This document shows, in pieces, positions 53,352 to 61,192 of a stretch of DNA of 64,000 nucleotides. Below the pieces are notes generated by a model, which was not told where the DNA came from, did not search any database, and worked only from the letters and a program-made list of their open reading frames with translations. Every line of letters begins with the position of its first letter. Within the stretch, counting starts at the first letter, position 1. This DNA comes from an uncultured Paracoccaceae bacterium. Its GTDB lineage: Bacteria > Pseudomonadota > Alphaproteobacteria > Rhodobacterales > Rhodobacteraceae. The DNA lies in assembly GCA_947489325.1 (NCBI GenBank), contig CANLDA010000010.1:62001-126000 (forward strand), in the 5' to 3' direction. The translations under genes and the position numbers were made by a program.

Positions 53352-54407
53352 ATGCAGATTGAAATGACACAGCAAATGCCAAGGGCTGCCAGCCATGCGA
53401 TTTTTGTGGTTGTGCCCAGGTTTAATATCACCACCCTGATCACTATGATCGAGACAATGCGGATTGCAAATTATCTGGCACCGGAACCCGTCTTTTCTTG
53501 GGAAATTATTTCTTTTGATGGGTCCGAAGTGGTCGCCAGCAATGGCATGAAAACAACGGTTTCTGCAGATGTCGATGCTTTGCCAGAGGCCGATTACGTG
53601 TTTGTTTTGGGCAGCTGGGGAACCGAAACTTATGAAAACCGCAATCTCACGGCATGGCTGCGAAAATCTGCGCGGGCTGGCATTGTCATTTGCGGTGTTG
53701 AATTGGGCGGCTATATCATTGCGCGGGCGGGTTTGCTGGATCGCAAACCCGCAACAATTCATTGGTCGTGGCTCAGCGGGTTTCGCGAATCTTTTGATCG
53801 TGTGGATGTGCAGGAATGCCTGTTCACCATGGAAGGTAAGATCATAACCTGTTCAGGTGGTCTTGCTGGTGTGGACCTGATGCTGCGCCTGATAGAGCGC
53901 CTTCATGGCAGCGGATATTCCGGGGAAATCGCTGATCAAATGTTGCATCATCCGATCCGCAGTCCCGCGTCCCCGCAGCGCAGCACAATGGGGCGCAGCA
54001 CAGAGACAATGCTGCCGCTCGTGCGCGAGGCCATGACCCTGATCGAGGACAATATTGAGGAGCCGCTGACAGTGCCCGAAATTGCATCCCGGCTTGATGT
54101 GTCGCAACGCCAACTAGAGCGGCAATTCAAGAAAAACGTGGGCTGCACGGTTGTACAATTCGGGCTGTTAAGACGATTACAGAACGCGCGATTATTGCTG
54201 ATCTCCACCGACCTAAGTGTGCGCGAAATCGCAACCGCGTCAGGGTTTAACACCTTGTCCCATTTTGCCTTTTCCTTCGGAAAATTCTTTGGCCGCCGCC
54301 CCTCTGAATATCGCGAAGCATGGCCTGCCAATGAACCCGCGCCAAGCTGGCCGGGATCATTGTCGGATTTCCTATCAACCTTGAAAGAAATTCCTGCGCG
54401 CGATTAA
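53352..54407 (+). CDS. GlxA-family AraC-type regulator, CdhR-like
   Basis: A 351-residue regulator. I start it at MQIEMTQQMPRAAS (53352); an earlier in-frame ATG would place the promoter repeats inside the gene. The N-terminal DJ-1/PfpI-like domain includes YVFVLGSWGTETYENRNL and GIVICGVELGGYIIARAG, with Cys in the usual nucleophile-elbow position. The C-terminal AraC helix-turn-helix pair reads LTVPEIASRLDVSQRQLERQ FKK and SVREIATASGFNTLSHFAFS (about 240-330). CdhR, which activates carnitine dehydrogenase genes, belongs to this family. It lies between the carnitine 3-dehydrogenase and BKACE genes, and its stop overlaps the end of the convergent dehydrogenase gene by 4 bases. Confidence 0.9.
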   Translation: MQIEMTQQMPRAASHAIFVVVPRFNITTLITMIETMRIANYLAPEPVFSWEIISFDGSEVVASNGMKTTVSADVDALPEADYVFVLGSWGTETYENRNLTAWLRKSARAGIVICGVELGGYIIARAGLLDRKPATIHWSWLSGFRESFDRVDVQECLFTMEGKIITCSGGLAGVDLMLRLIERLHGSGYSGEIADQMLHHPIRSPASPQRSTMGRSTETMLPLVREAMTLIEDNIEEPLTVPEIASRLDVSQRQLERQFKKNVGCTVVQFGLLRRLQNARLLLISTDLSVREIATASGFNTLSHFAFSFGKFFGRRPSEYREAWPANEPAPSWPGSLSDFLSTLKEIPARD

Positions 54408-55354
54408 CCCAGCCGCGATTCTCGCAAGGCTCGCAAAACCGCGACAATCTCGCGATCTCTTTGCGCGGCCATGTCTTCGAAATGCTGATCACCCGCAATT
54501 GCATTGCAGCCATCAACCATGCGATCGCGCAGATCGCGGGTCAGCTCCGGCGCTTTTAGCCGGGTCCAAGGCAATTTCAGCGCAGGGCCAAATTGATCCA
54601 GATTTGTCGCCATGCCCCCTGCCCCACAGGCCACGTGAAAGGCCATGCATTGCCCCTGACTAACCATCCGGGGGGCGGGGCCATTCATAAGGGCAATGTC
54701 GATATCTTCCGGCGTTGCCTCGCCATTGGCAACCATATGAAGGGCCTCTCGCCAAAGTGCCTCTTGCAAACGCGTGGCCACAAATCCGGGGATTTCCTTT
54801 TTCATCAATAAGGGCGCTTTGCCCGCGATCTCATAAAACTTGCCCGCCCAATGCACTGCATCAGGTGCGGTTTTGTCACCTCCGACGATCTCTACCAAAG
54901 GCAACAGATACGGCGGGTTGAACGGATGACCGATCACGCATCGTTCGGGGGTGGCGCAGGTGGCTTGAATTTCGGTCATGGTCAGCCCAGAGGTGGACGA
55001 GCCAATAACCACGGACGCCGGAAGAATATCACCCATCCGCTCATACAGTGCCTGTTTGATGTCCAACCGCTCTGGCGCACTTTCCTGCACAAACTGGGCA
55101 CCTTCCAGCGCGTCCTCCAGATCGGTGACAATGCGCAGGCGATCCAATGATGCCCCTTCAGCCAGGCCCAGATCAGTTAAGCTCCCCCAAGCTGTGTTCA
55201 GAATAGAATTGAACGCCGGGGTTTCGTTTGCGTCATGCAAGTAAGCAGTTACATCATAACCACGCGCCAGAAAATGCGCGGCCCACCCGCCACCGATAGG
55301 GCCTGCACCAATGCTTGTGATACGGGTAACTTCTGAAGGATCAGGATACATCAT
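54404..55354 (-). CDS. Carnitine 3-dehydrogenase
   Basis: A 316-residue NAD-dependent enzyme of the 3-hydroxyacyl-CoA dehydrogenase fold. N-terminal Rossmann motif SIGAGPIGGGWAAHFLARGY (about 14-33), catalytic region VIGSSTSGLTMTEIQ and CVIGHPFNPPYLLPLVEIVG (about 140-159) with the active His-Pro, then a helical C-terminal domain. The length and the HPFNPPYLLPLVE wording match L-carnitine dehydrogenases, which oxidise carnitine to 3-dehydrocarnitine for cleavage by BKACE. It lacks the thioesterase domain fused in some members. Starts in an ATGATG overlap with the preceding hydratase gene. Confidence 0.88.
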   Translation of the reverse strand: MMYPDPSEVTRITSIGAGPIGGGWAAHFLARGYDVTAYLHDANETPAFNSILNTAWGSLTDLGLAEGASLDRLRIVTDLEDALEGAQFVQESAPERLDIKQALYERMGDILPASVVIGSSTSGLTMTEIQATCATPERCVIGHPFNPPYLLPLVEIVGGDKTAPDAVHWAGKFYEIAGKAPLLMKKEIPGFVATRLQEALWREALHMVANGEATPEDIDIALMNGPAPRMVSQGQCMAFHVACGAGGMATNLDQFGPALKLPWTRLKAPELTRDLRDRMVDGCNAIAGDQHFEDMAAQRDREIVAVLRALRESRLG

Positions 55355-56154
55355 TCACCTTTGAAATTCGGTTCGCGTTTTTCAACAAAGGCGGCCACAC
55401 CTTCGGCCGCATCAGATGATTTCAGCATCTTGCGATAGGTTGGCATCGGATCGGTGCGCATCTTATGAAAGGCTTGTTCAAGTGGAACGCATTCAATCTC
55501 GCGCTGCACTTCTTTGACCGATTGCATCGCCAACGGCGCCGACCAAGCAATAGAAGCGGCCCATTCGCGCGCCGCATCCATCAACTTCTCTTTAGGCACC
55601 ACTTTATTGACCAACCCATAGTGAGCGGCCTCTGCCGCAGTCATTCGACGCCCCAAAAGAAACATCTCCATAGCGATGTTATGCGGGATACGACGCGGCA
55701 AACGCTGCAGCGCACCCGCATCGGGCACAATGCCCAGTGGCATTTCCGGCAGGCCAAATTCCACGTGATCGGCCGCAATGAGCAAGTCACATCCCATTGC
55801 CATTTCAAATCCACCACCAATGGCCAATCCGTTAATGGCAGCAATGACAGGTTTGTTCAGCGCCCAGTTTTCAGTAAGGCCTGTGAACCCGCCAAACCCG
55901 TAGTCATCAGATTCCCACCAATTATCGAGCTGCATCTCGCCGTCGTTCAGTGCCTTGAGATCCCACCCAGCTGAGAAGATTTTCTCACCTCCACCTGTCA
56001 AGATCGCACAGCGCAAATCCTTGTCTTCGTGAAGTTCCTGAAACGCTGCGGCCAATGCTTGTGACGTGGGCACGTCAATCGCATTCACCTTGCCACGTTC
56101 AAGTGTAACTTCCAGTACATGTCCATCGCGGTGGACCTTAACGCCATCTGACAT
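55351..56154 (-). CDS. Enoyl-CoA hydratase/isomerase, CaiD-like
   Basis: A 267-residue crotonase-fold enzyme starting at MSDGVKVHRDGHV (56154); 36 further codons upstream run into the neighbouring gene and are rejected. Family motifs: IFSAGWDLKAL (oxyanion-hole strand, about 58-68), NGLAIGGGFEMAMGCDLLIA (about 103-122) and LPEMPLGIVPDAGALQRLPR with the catalytic Glu region (about 130-149). The sequence wording is close to carnitinyl-CoA dehydratase CaiD, which interconverts carnitinyl-CoA and crotonobetainyl-CoA. It lies between the dehydrogenase and luciferase-like genes in one tight leftward operon. Confidence 0.87.
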   Translation of the reverse strand: MSDGVKVHRDGHVLEVTLERGKVNAIDVPTSQALAAAFQELHEDKDLRCAILTGGGEKIFSAGWDLKALNDGEMQLDNWWESDDYGFGGFTGLTENWALNKPVIAAINGLAIGGGFEMAMGCDLLIAADHVEFGLPEMPLGIVPDAGALQRLPRRIPHNIAMEMFLLGRRMTAAEAAHYGLVNKVVPKEKLMDAAREWAASIAWSAPLAMQSVKEVQREIECVPLEQAFHKMRTDPMPTYRKMLKSSDAAEGVAAFVEKREPNFKGE

Positions 56155-56158
56155 CGGT

Positions 56159-57199
56159 TTATCCTTTTTTGAATTCGGGCATAACTTCGTCACAGAACAT
56201 CCGCAAAGACCGTTTTTGTGCGGCATGGTCCAACCCCATCGAGGCGTAATAGATGAATTCATTCACCCCCAGCGCCTGATGACGTTTCAATTTTTCGATG
56301 ACCTGGTCGGGCGCGCCAAACATCAAGTTCTCTTCAAGCATGGCCGGGTCATATTGTTCGCGCCCTTCCAGTTGATCCAAGGGGATGGATGCAGGGAATC
56401 CATTGTGCACATCACCCGCATTGCGAAATAGGTTTTCAAACTGACTCAGCACCGTGCGAATGGCATTCAGGGCGGCCTGTCTGTCAGATTCATTGTCATA
56501 AACACAAGAGTGACGCATCAACGCAAAGCGCGGCTCCCACCCATTGTCAGCCTTTGCAATCGCTTCGTCCAATTGCTGTTTATAGAGTTCCGCTTCTGCA
56601 AAGGGCCGGGTCAGCGGCCAGCAATTGACGTGGCATTTGTTGCGAATTGCATAATCATAGGTAATTGGGGATCGGGCGGCGACCCAGACAGGCACCTCTG
56701 GCTGTAAAGGCTTAGGAACCGAAGTGGATGTTGGAAACTCCCAATACTCACCTTCATGGGCATAGTCGCCTTTCCACAACTCACGTACCGCAGGCAACAT
56801 TTCCTGCATATAACGCCACGCATCGGATTGTTTTAGACCCGGTTTCATACGATCAAATTCGCGTTGATACGCACCGGATCCAATGCCAAATTCCAACCGC
56901 CCACCGCTAACAAGATCCAGCATTGCCGCCTCACCCGCCAGATTAATCGGATGCCAATAGGCAGCTGTCGCAACCGCAGTGCCAAGTCTGATCCGGCTGG
57001 TTTCTGTTGACCACCATGTCAGCAGTTGAAATGGATTTGGCGCGATGGTCATTTCCAAAGCGTGATGCTCCGCAGCCCAAACAATGTCAAAACCACCATC
57101 TTCTGCGATTTGCACCATTTCCAATGTGTGACGGGCCACGTCCTGCATATCCAGACTGTCGTCAATTCGTTCCATGTTCACGGCAAGTTGGAATTTCAT
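56159..57199 (-). CDS. LLM-class flavin-dependent monooxygenase
   Basis: A 346-residue bacterial-luciferase-like protein. TIM-barrel features: FDIVWAAEHHALEMTIAPNP (about 38-57), LDLVSGGRLEFGIGSGAYQR EFD (about 94-116, typical SGGR flavin region) and VPVWVAARSPITYDYA. These enzymes need reduced FMN from a partner reductase and insert oxygen to break C-N, C-C or C-S bonds. A flavin reductase domain is encoded in the same island (fused to the CaiB-like protein at 61189-63282), a plausible partner. It is 4 bases upstream of the CaiD-like gene in the operon. The substrate, perhaps a betaine aldehyde-side product or amine, is not known. Confidence 0.87.
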   Translation of the reverse strand: MKFQLAVNMERIDDSLDMQDVARHTLEMVQIAEDGGFDIVWAAEHHALEMTIAPNPFQLLTWWSTETSRIRLGTAVATAAYWHPINLAGEAAMLDLVSGGRLEFGIGSGAYQREFDRMKPGLKQSDAWRYMQEMLPAVRELWKGDYAHEGEYWEFPTSTSVPKPLQPEVPVWVAARSPITYDYAIRNKCHVNCWPLTRPFAEAELYKQQLDEAIAKADNGWEPRFALMRHSCVYDNESDRQAALNAIRTVLSQFENLFRNAGDVHNGFPASIPLDQLEGREQYDPAMLEENLMFGAPDQVIEKLKRHQALGVNEFIYYASMGLDHAAQKRSLRMFCDEVMPEFKKG

Positions 57200-57227
57200 A
57201 TCAGTGTCCTTTCACGGTGAATGAGAG

Positions 57228-58373
57228 TTACAGAATTTCAGCTAATTTTTGGGCATACCACCGGCCAAATCCGGCGACATTGGGTTCCAGTAAAGGCTGA
57301 AAGCGCCCTTGTTGTGCGTCCGGATGGGCCAAACCACACTGCTGGCTTTCAAGCGCAGGCACATCTTCGGCCAAGGCAGCATCCAACCGGTCGTGATACG
57401 CATTCAGCCGATCAGAGACACCGGCTAAGGCCAACGTTTCTGGCGGAAAACATGCCGTTTGAACCACTTTGCAGCGCCCTGCCCCCAATGGATATGCCTC
57501 ATAAACCCACAGCGCATCGGTGCTGGCGGCAAATGTCATATTGGGAAAAGCCCAAGTATACCGCACCCCAGATTGTGCACGCCCAGTGAGACCCGGCATC
57601 GGGGGCAAGGCTTTGTCTTGTTCGTCTTGCAACAATCCACCGGTGCCCTCGGTTGCCCCGAATTGCGAAACATAATCTCCGGTCACCTCATCTGGAGGAT
57701 CAGGGGGCGCATAAACATCGTCAATGCTGTTAGGATGCACAAAGGGCAGATGATAATATTCGTTGAAAACTTCGATAAAGGCTTTCCAATTACAGGCAAC
57801 TTCTGTTTCACGGCGACGTGTCGTGACCAAAGTTTCCAGCGGCCATGGCATATGTAGTTTTGCAAAATCACCTAACACCGCATCCAGTTTCGGCGCATCA
57901 GGATTCAGACAAACAAAAACAAAACCCAGTCGCTCTTTTACGCGATATCGCACAAGGCCGTTGTCCGCCTTGTCAAATCCCGGCACCTGATCCATGTGCG
58001 GCGCGGCCACCAGCGATCCATCCAGTCGATACGCCCATGAATGGAAAGGGCATCGAATGCCGCGGCAATTGCCGGCGCCATCCATAAGACGCATCGCCCG
58101 GTGCCGACAGGAATTGGCCAGTGCATGCAAGCTGCCGTCTTTGTCGCGCAGCAAAATCAGCGATTGGTCCGCGATATCCAAGGCGACATAATCCCCCGGA
58201 TTTCGTACCTGATCTGCGCGGCCAACACCAATCCAGCCACCGCGAAAGATATGATCAATCTCAAGCTGTGTAATCGCGTCATCTACATAACAGACCGGGG
58301 GCAACGACATCGCTGTTTGTGCATCACCTGCACATCTGGCAAGGGCCTGCTTAAGATCCGTCAAATTCATCAC
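57228..58373 (-). CDS. Rieske oxygenase alpha subunit, CntA/GbcA-like
   Basis: A 381-residue Rieske oxygenase. Rieske ligands CRH and CPFH (about 88-109). Mononuclear iron motif NEYYHLPFVH (about 206-215), again with Glu in the bridging position between the Rieske and iron centres, as in carnitine oxygenase CntA and glycine betaine oxygenase GbcA. Carnitine oxygenase cleaves carnitine to trimethylamine and malic semialdehyde; the aldehyde dehydrogenase directly upstream would suit that product. No separate CntB-type ferredoxin reductase gene is visible in the window. Starts with an ATGATG overlap on the aldehyde dehydrogenase stop. Function as a betaine/carnitine oxygenase is likely, the exact substrate is open. 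Confidence 0.86.
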   Translation of the reverse strand: MMNLTDLKQALARCAGDAQTAMSLPPVCYVDDAITQLEIDHIFRGGWIGVGRADQVRNPGDYVALDIADQSLILLRDKDGSLHALANSCRHRAMRLMDGAGNCRGIRCPFHSWAYRLDGSLVAAPHMDQVPGFDKADNGLVRYRVKERLGFVFVCLNPDAPKLDAVLGDFAKLHMPWPLETLVTTRRRETEVACNWKAFIEVFNEYYHLPFVHPNSIDDVYAPPDPPDEVTGDYVSQFGATEGTGGLLQDEQDKALPPMPGLTGRAQSGVRYTWAFPNMTFAASTDALWVYEAYPLGAGRCKVVQTACFPPETLALAGVSDRLNAYHDRLDAALAEDVPALESQQCGLAHPDAQQGRFQPLLEPNVAGFGRWYAQKLAEIL

Positions 58374-59851
58374 CGCATCACAAACGGGTTGGCCATTGGC
58401 TCATCTGATGTGTTCACCCAAATCGTTTTGGGGCGGGTATAGTCATAAATCGCCTGGAACCCGCTTTCGCGCCCATAGCCCGATCCTTTGACACCACCGA
58501 ATTCAGCAATGGGTGATACAACGCGATAGGTGTTCACCCAAACAATGCCCGCACGCACCGAATTTGCCATGCGCAATGATCGCGCACCATCTTTGGTAAA
58601 GATACCTGCCGCCAAACCATGTTCGGTATCATTTGCCAGTGCCAGCACTTCTTTTTCAGTCTTGAACCGCTGCACACACAGCACAGGGCCAAACAGTTCT
58701 GTATCAACGATGCGCAAATCCTGACGCGGGCATTCAATGATGGTGGGTTCAAAAAACAGCCCCGCCATGCCATCGGGCTGCTTACCCCCTGCCAGAACCG
58801 TGCCACCTTCTTTTTGTGCGTGGGCAACCTCTCGCTGGATGTGCTCCAGCTGACCCATGGTACAAAGTGGCCCCATCTGGGTTTCATCTGCCAGCGGATC
58901 ACCAATCACAATTTGGCGCGCCATGGCGGTCATCTTTTCAAGAAATTCATCCGCAATGTCTTCGTGCAGATAAAGCCGTGATCCCGCGACACAGCTTTGA
59001 CCCGTCGCCCCAAAAATACCTGCGATCGAGGCATTCACAGCGCTTTCAATATTCGCATCCTCAAAGACGATAAACGGGGATTTCCCGCCCAGTTCCAATG
59101 ACACTTCGGCAAAGTTGCGTTTGACGTTTTCCAACACGTGGCGGGCGGCATTTGGCCCCCCTGTAAAGGACACGCGCGCAACCAGTGGATGCCCTGTAAG
59201 GGCACGGCCGCAGGGCTCGCCGTGGCCAGTAACCACATTGACAACACCCGGCGGAATACCGGCCTCTTCGATCAGCTTGCCAAATTCCAGCATCGCTGCG
59301 CTTGCATGTTCCGACGCCTTAAGAACCACAGTATTACCCGCCGCCAACGCAGGGCCAATTTTGACCGCCACCAAAAACAGTTGCGAATTCCACGGCACAA
59401 CGGCAGCAATCACGCCAAGAGGCTCGCGTTTCGTGAAAACAAACATGTCGGGCTTGTCGATCGGCAGGGTGTCACCGCTGACTTTATCAGCGCAGCCAGC
59501 GAAAAAGTGGAAAAACTCTGCGATATATTTGGCCTGCCACCGCGTTTCCTTCAGCATTTTGCCGGTGTCGATGGATTCTGTACGCCCCAACTGTTCTGAC
59601 TGATCCGCCAACAAATCGCCCAGCTTGCGCAAGCATTTTCCACGCTCGGTTGGCGTCATGCGCGACCACGGGCCATTGGTGAATGCGTCATGTGCAGTTT
59701 CAACCGCACGATTGATGTCTGCCTCTGTTGCTTCGGGCACCCGGCTCCAGATTTTGCCATCAGCTGGGTTTACGCTGTCAAATGTTCCGCCATCCGAGGC
59801 ATCGACCCACTCTCCGTTGATCAACATTTGGTAATTTTTGATATCAGCCAT
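58370..59851 (-). CDS. NAD(P)-dependent aldehyde dehydrogenase
   Basis: A 493-residue aldehyde dehydrogenase of standard length. Catalytic Glu in VSLELGGKSPFIVFED (about 255-270) and catalytic Cys in FGATGQSCVAGSRLYL (about 290-305), with NAD-binding VVPWNSQLFL and FTGGPNAARHVLEN. The wording resembles betaine-aldehyde and 4-trimethylaminobutyraldehyde dehydrogenases. First gene of the leftward catabolic operon (ALDH, Rieske, LLM, hydratase, dehydrogenase), so it probably oxidises an aldehyde released by the oxygenase, such as malic semialdehyde or a betaine aldehyde. The promoter region contains the motif shared with the regulator promoter. Confidence 0.9.
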   Translation of the reverse strand: MADIKNYQMLINGEWVDASDGGTFDSVNPADGKIWSRVPEATEADINRAVETAHDAFTNGPWSRMTPTERGKCLRKLGDLLADQSEQLGRTESIDTGKMLKETRWQAKYIAEFFHFFAGCADKVSGDTLPIDKPDMFVFTKREPLGVIAAVVPWNSQLFLVAVKIGPALAAGNTVVLKASEHASAAMLEFGKLIEEAGIPPGVVNVVTGHGEPCGRALTGHPLVARVSFTGGPNAARHVLENVKRNFAEVSLELGGKSPFIVFEDANIESAVNASIAGIFGATGQSCVAGSRLYLHEDIADEFLEKMTAMARQIVIGDPLADETQMGPLCTMGQLEHIQREVAHAQKEGGTVLAGGKQPDGMAGLFFEPTIIECPRQDLRIVDTELFGPVLCVQRFKTEKEVLALANDTEHGLAAGIFTKDGARSLRMANSVRAGIVWVNTYRVVSPIAEFGGVKGSGYGRESGFQAIYDYTRPKTIWVNTSDEPMANPFVMR

Positions 59852-59904
59852 GGCAGGTCACCCTCTTGTTGCCTTTCCATTCATGGCCGCTTTTGCCTAA
59901 GATG

Positions 59905-59931
59905 TGCCGGAAAATACGACAATGAGTGTCG
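59905..59931. promoter_or_regulatory. Second copy of the candidate regulator site
   Basis: TGCCGGAAAATACGACAA (59905-59922) matches TTGTCGGAAAATCGACAA at 53282-53299 (minus strand) except at two bases of the first arm and one inserted A. It is followed by TGTCG (59927-59931), forming a second CGACA-N5-TGTCG palindrome. It lies 54 bases from the aldehyde dehydrogenase start and 69 from the Rid gene, in the divergent promoter of both catabolic operons. Confidence 0.65.
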
Positions 59932-59990
59932 AAAAAACCGCGCTATGGCTGCTTTGAACGGGGCAGGCTGCGTAAAAAGGAGGTGTCATC

Positions 59991-60392
59991 ATGGCCAGTA
60001 ATAAGCAGATTATCGGGGGGCCTCTGGAAATTGGCGGGCGGGTTTTGTCCCTGTCACGCGCCATTCGTGCAGGTGATTTTGTCTTTTTGACGGGGCAAAT
60101 TCCAATGCGGGACGGCGCGCCTATGACTGACGGTACGGTCGAAGAACAAACCCGCGCCATTCTGGATGATATCACCGCAACCTTAAGCGAGGCCGGATGC
60201 ACCCGCGATGACGTGGTCAAGGCAATGGTTTGGCTGCGCGACCGCGCTGACTTTCCCGGCTTTAATGCGGTTTACGGAGAATATTTTCCGGTCGAACCGC
60301 CCACCCGTTCCGCTGTGGTCAGCGATTTGTTGGTCGATGCACGCGTAGAGGTCGAGGTGATCGCCTATCGCCCTGTTGAAAGTGACGGTTGA
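59991..60392 (+). CDS. Rid/YjgF-family deaminase
   Basis: A 133-residue RidA-like protein with a strong AAGGAGGT ribosome-binding site. Family features are VFLTGQIPMRDGAPMTDGTV (about 25-44) and the conserved Arg near the C terminus in PTRSAVVSDLLVDARVEVEV. Rid proteins hydrolyse reactive enamine/imine intermediates or act on related carbonyls. First gene of the rightward operon (Rid, alpha/beta hydrolase, CoA-transferase-flavin reductase). It may deal with imines produced by amine oxidation in the island. Confidence 0.9.
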   Translation: MASNKQIIGGPLEIGGRVLSLSRAIRAGDFVFLTGQIPMRDGAPMTDGTVEEQTRAILDDITATLSEAGCTRDDVVKAMVWLRDRADFPGFNAVYGEYFPVEPPTRSAVVSDLLVDARVEVEVIAYRPVESDG

Positions 60393-61192
60393 TGCCGCGC
60401 GCACCTGATGGAACAGCCTATGATCTGACAGGCCCTCTGGGTGCGCCGGTTGTGGTGATGATCCATGGGCTTGGGCTTAGTCGCGCATGCTGGCAATGGA
60501 CCACCCCCGCGCTGACTGATCGTTACTGCGCTCTCAGATATGACCTTTACGGCCATGGCGACAGTGTTCCGCCGCCCTCTGACCCCAACCTGAGCCTTTT
60601 TTCGGACCAGCTGGCGGCGTTGCTGGATCATTGTGACATTACAAACGCCACCCTTGTGGGGTTTTCCCTTGGCGGTATGATTGTGCGTCGATTTGCACAA
60701 GATGCCCCCGACAGAACCACCGCCCTTGTGATCCTGCATTCACCGCACAAACGCAGCGAAAAAGCCCAGAATGCCATTCTCGAACGTGTGGTTCAGGCGC
60801 GTCAGGCTGGTCCGCAATCAACTGTCGAGGCCGCATTAGACCGCTGGTTCACCACTGATTTCAAGCAGGCAAACCCTGCGATGATGGATACTGTTCGCGG
60901 TTGGGTCAAAGCCAACGATAAAGCCATTTACCACACCATTTATCGCGTGCTTGCCGATGGTATCGACGAAATTGTCTCTCCTGATCCTGCGATCACATGT
61001 CCAACGCTGGTCATCACAGGGGATGAGGATTTTGGCAACGGGCCCGAAATGACGCATGCAATCGCTGCCGAAATTCCAGGGGCCAAAACCCTCATCCTTC
61101 GCGGCTTGCGCCATATGGCATTGGCTGAAGACCCAAGCGCCATCAATGACCCCCTGCGCAATTTCCTAGACCGACAGGACACACCGACATGA
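60392..61192 (+). CDS. Alpha/beta hydrolase, enol-lactonase-like
   Basis: A 266-residue hydrolase starting at MPRAPDGTAYD, where the ATG overlaps the Rid stop (TGATG). Catalytic features: oxyanion loop HGLGLSRACWQW, nucleophile Ser in VGFSLGGMIVRRFA (about 88-101), a late Asp region TGDEDFGNGPEM and His in LRHMALAEDP. The wording resembles 3-oxoadipate enol-lactone hydrolases and esterases. In this island, cleavage of an O-acylcarnitine ester or of a CoA thioester is possible. It overlaps the next gene by ATGA. Confidence 0.85.
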   Translation: MPRAPDGTAYDLTGPLGAPVVVMIHGLGLSRACWQWTTPALTDRYCALRYDLYGHGDSVPPPSDPNLSLFSDQLAALLDHCDITNATLVGFSLGGMIVRRFAQDAPDRTTALVILHSPHKRSEKAQNAILERVVQARQAGPQSTVEAALDRWFTTDFKQANPAMMDTVRGWVKANDKAIYHTIYRVLADGIDEIVSPDPAITCPTLVITGDEDFGNGPEMTHAIAAEIPGAKTLILRGLRHMALAEDPSAINDPLRNFLDRQDTPT

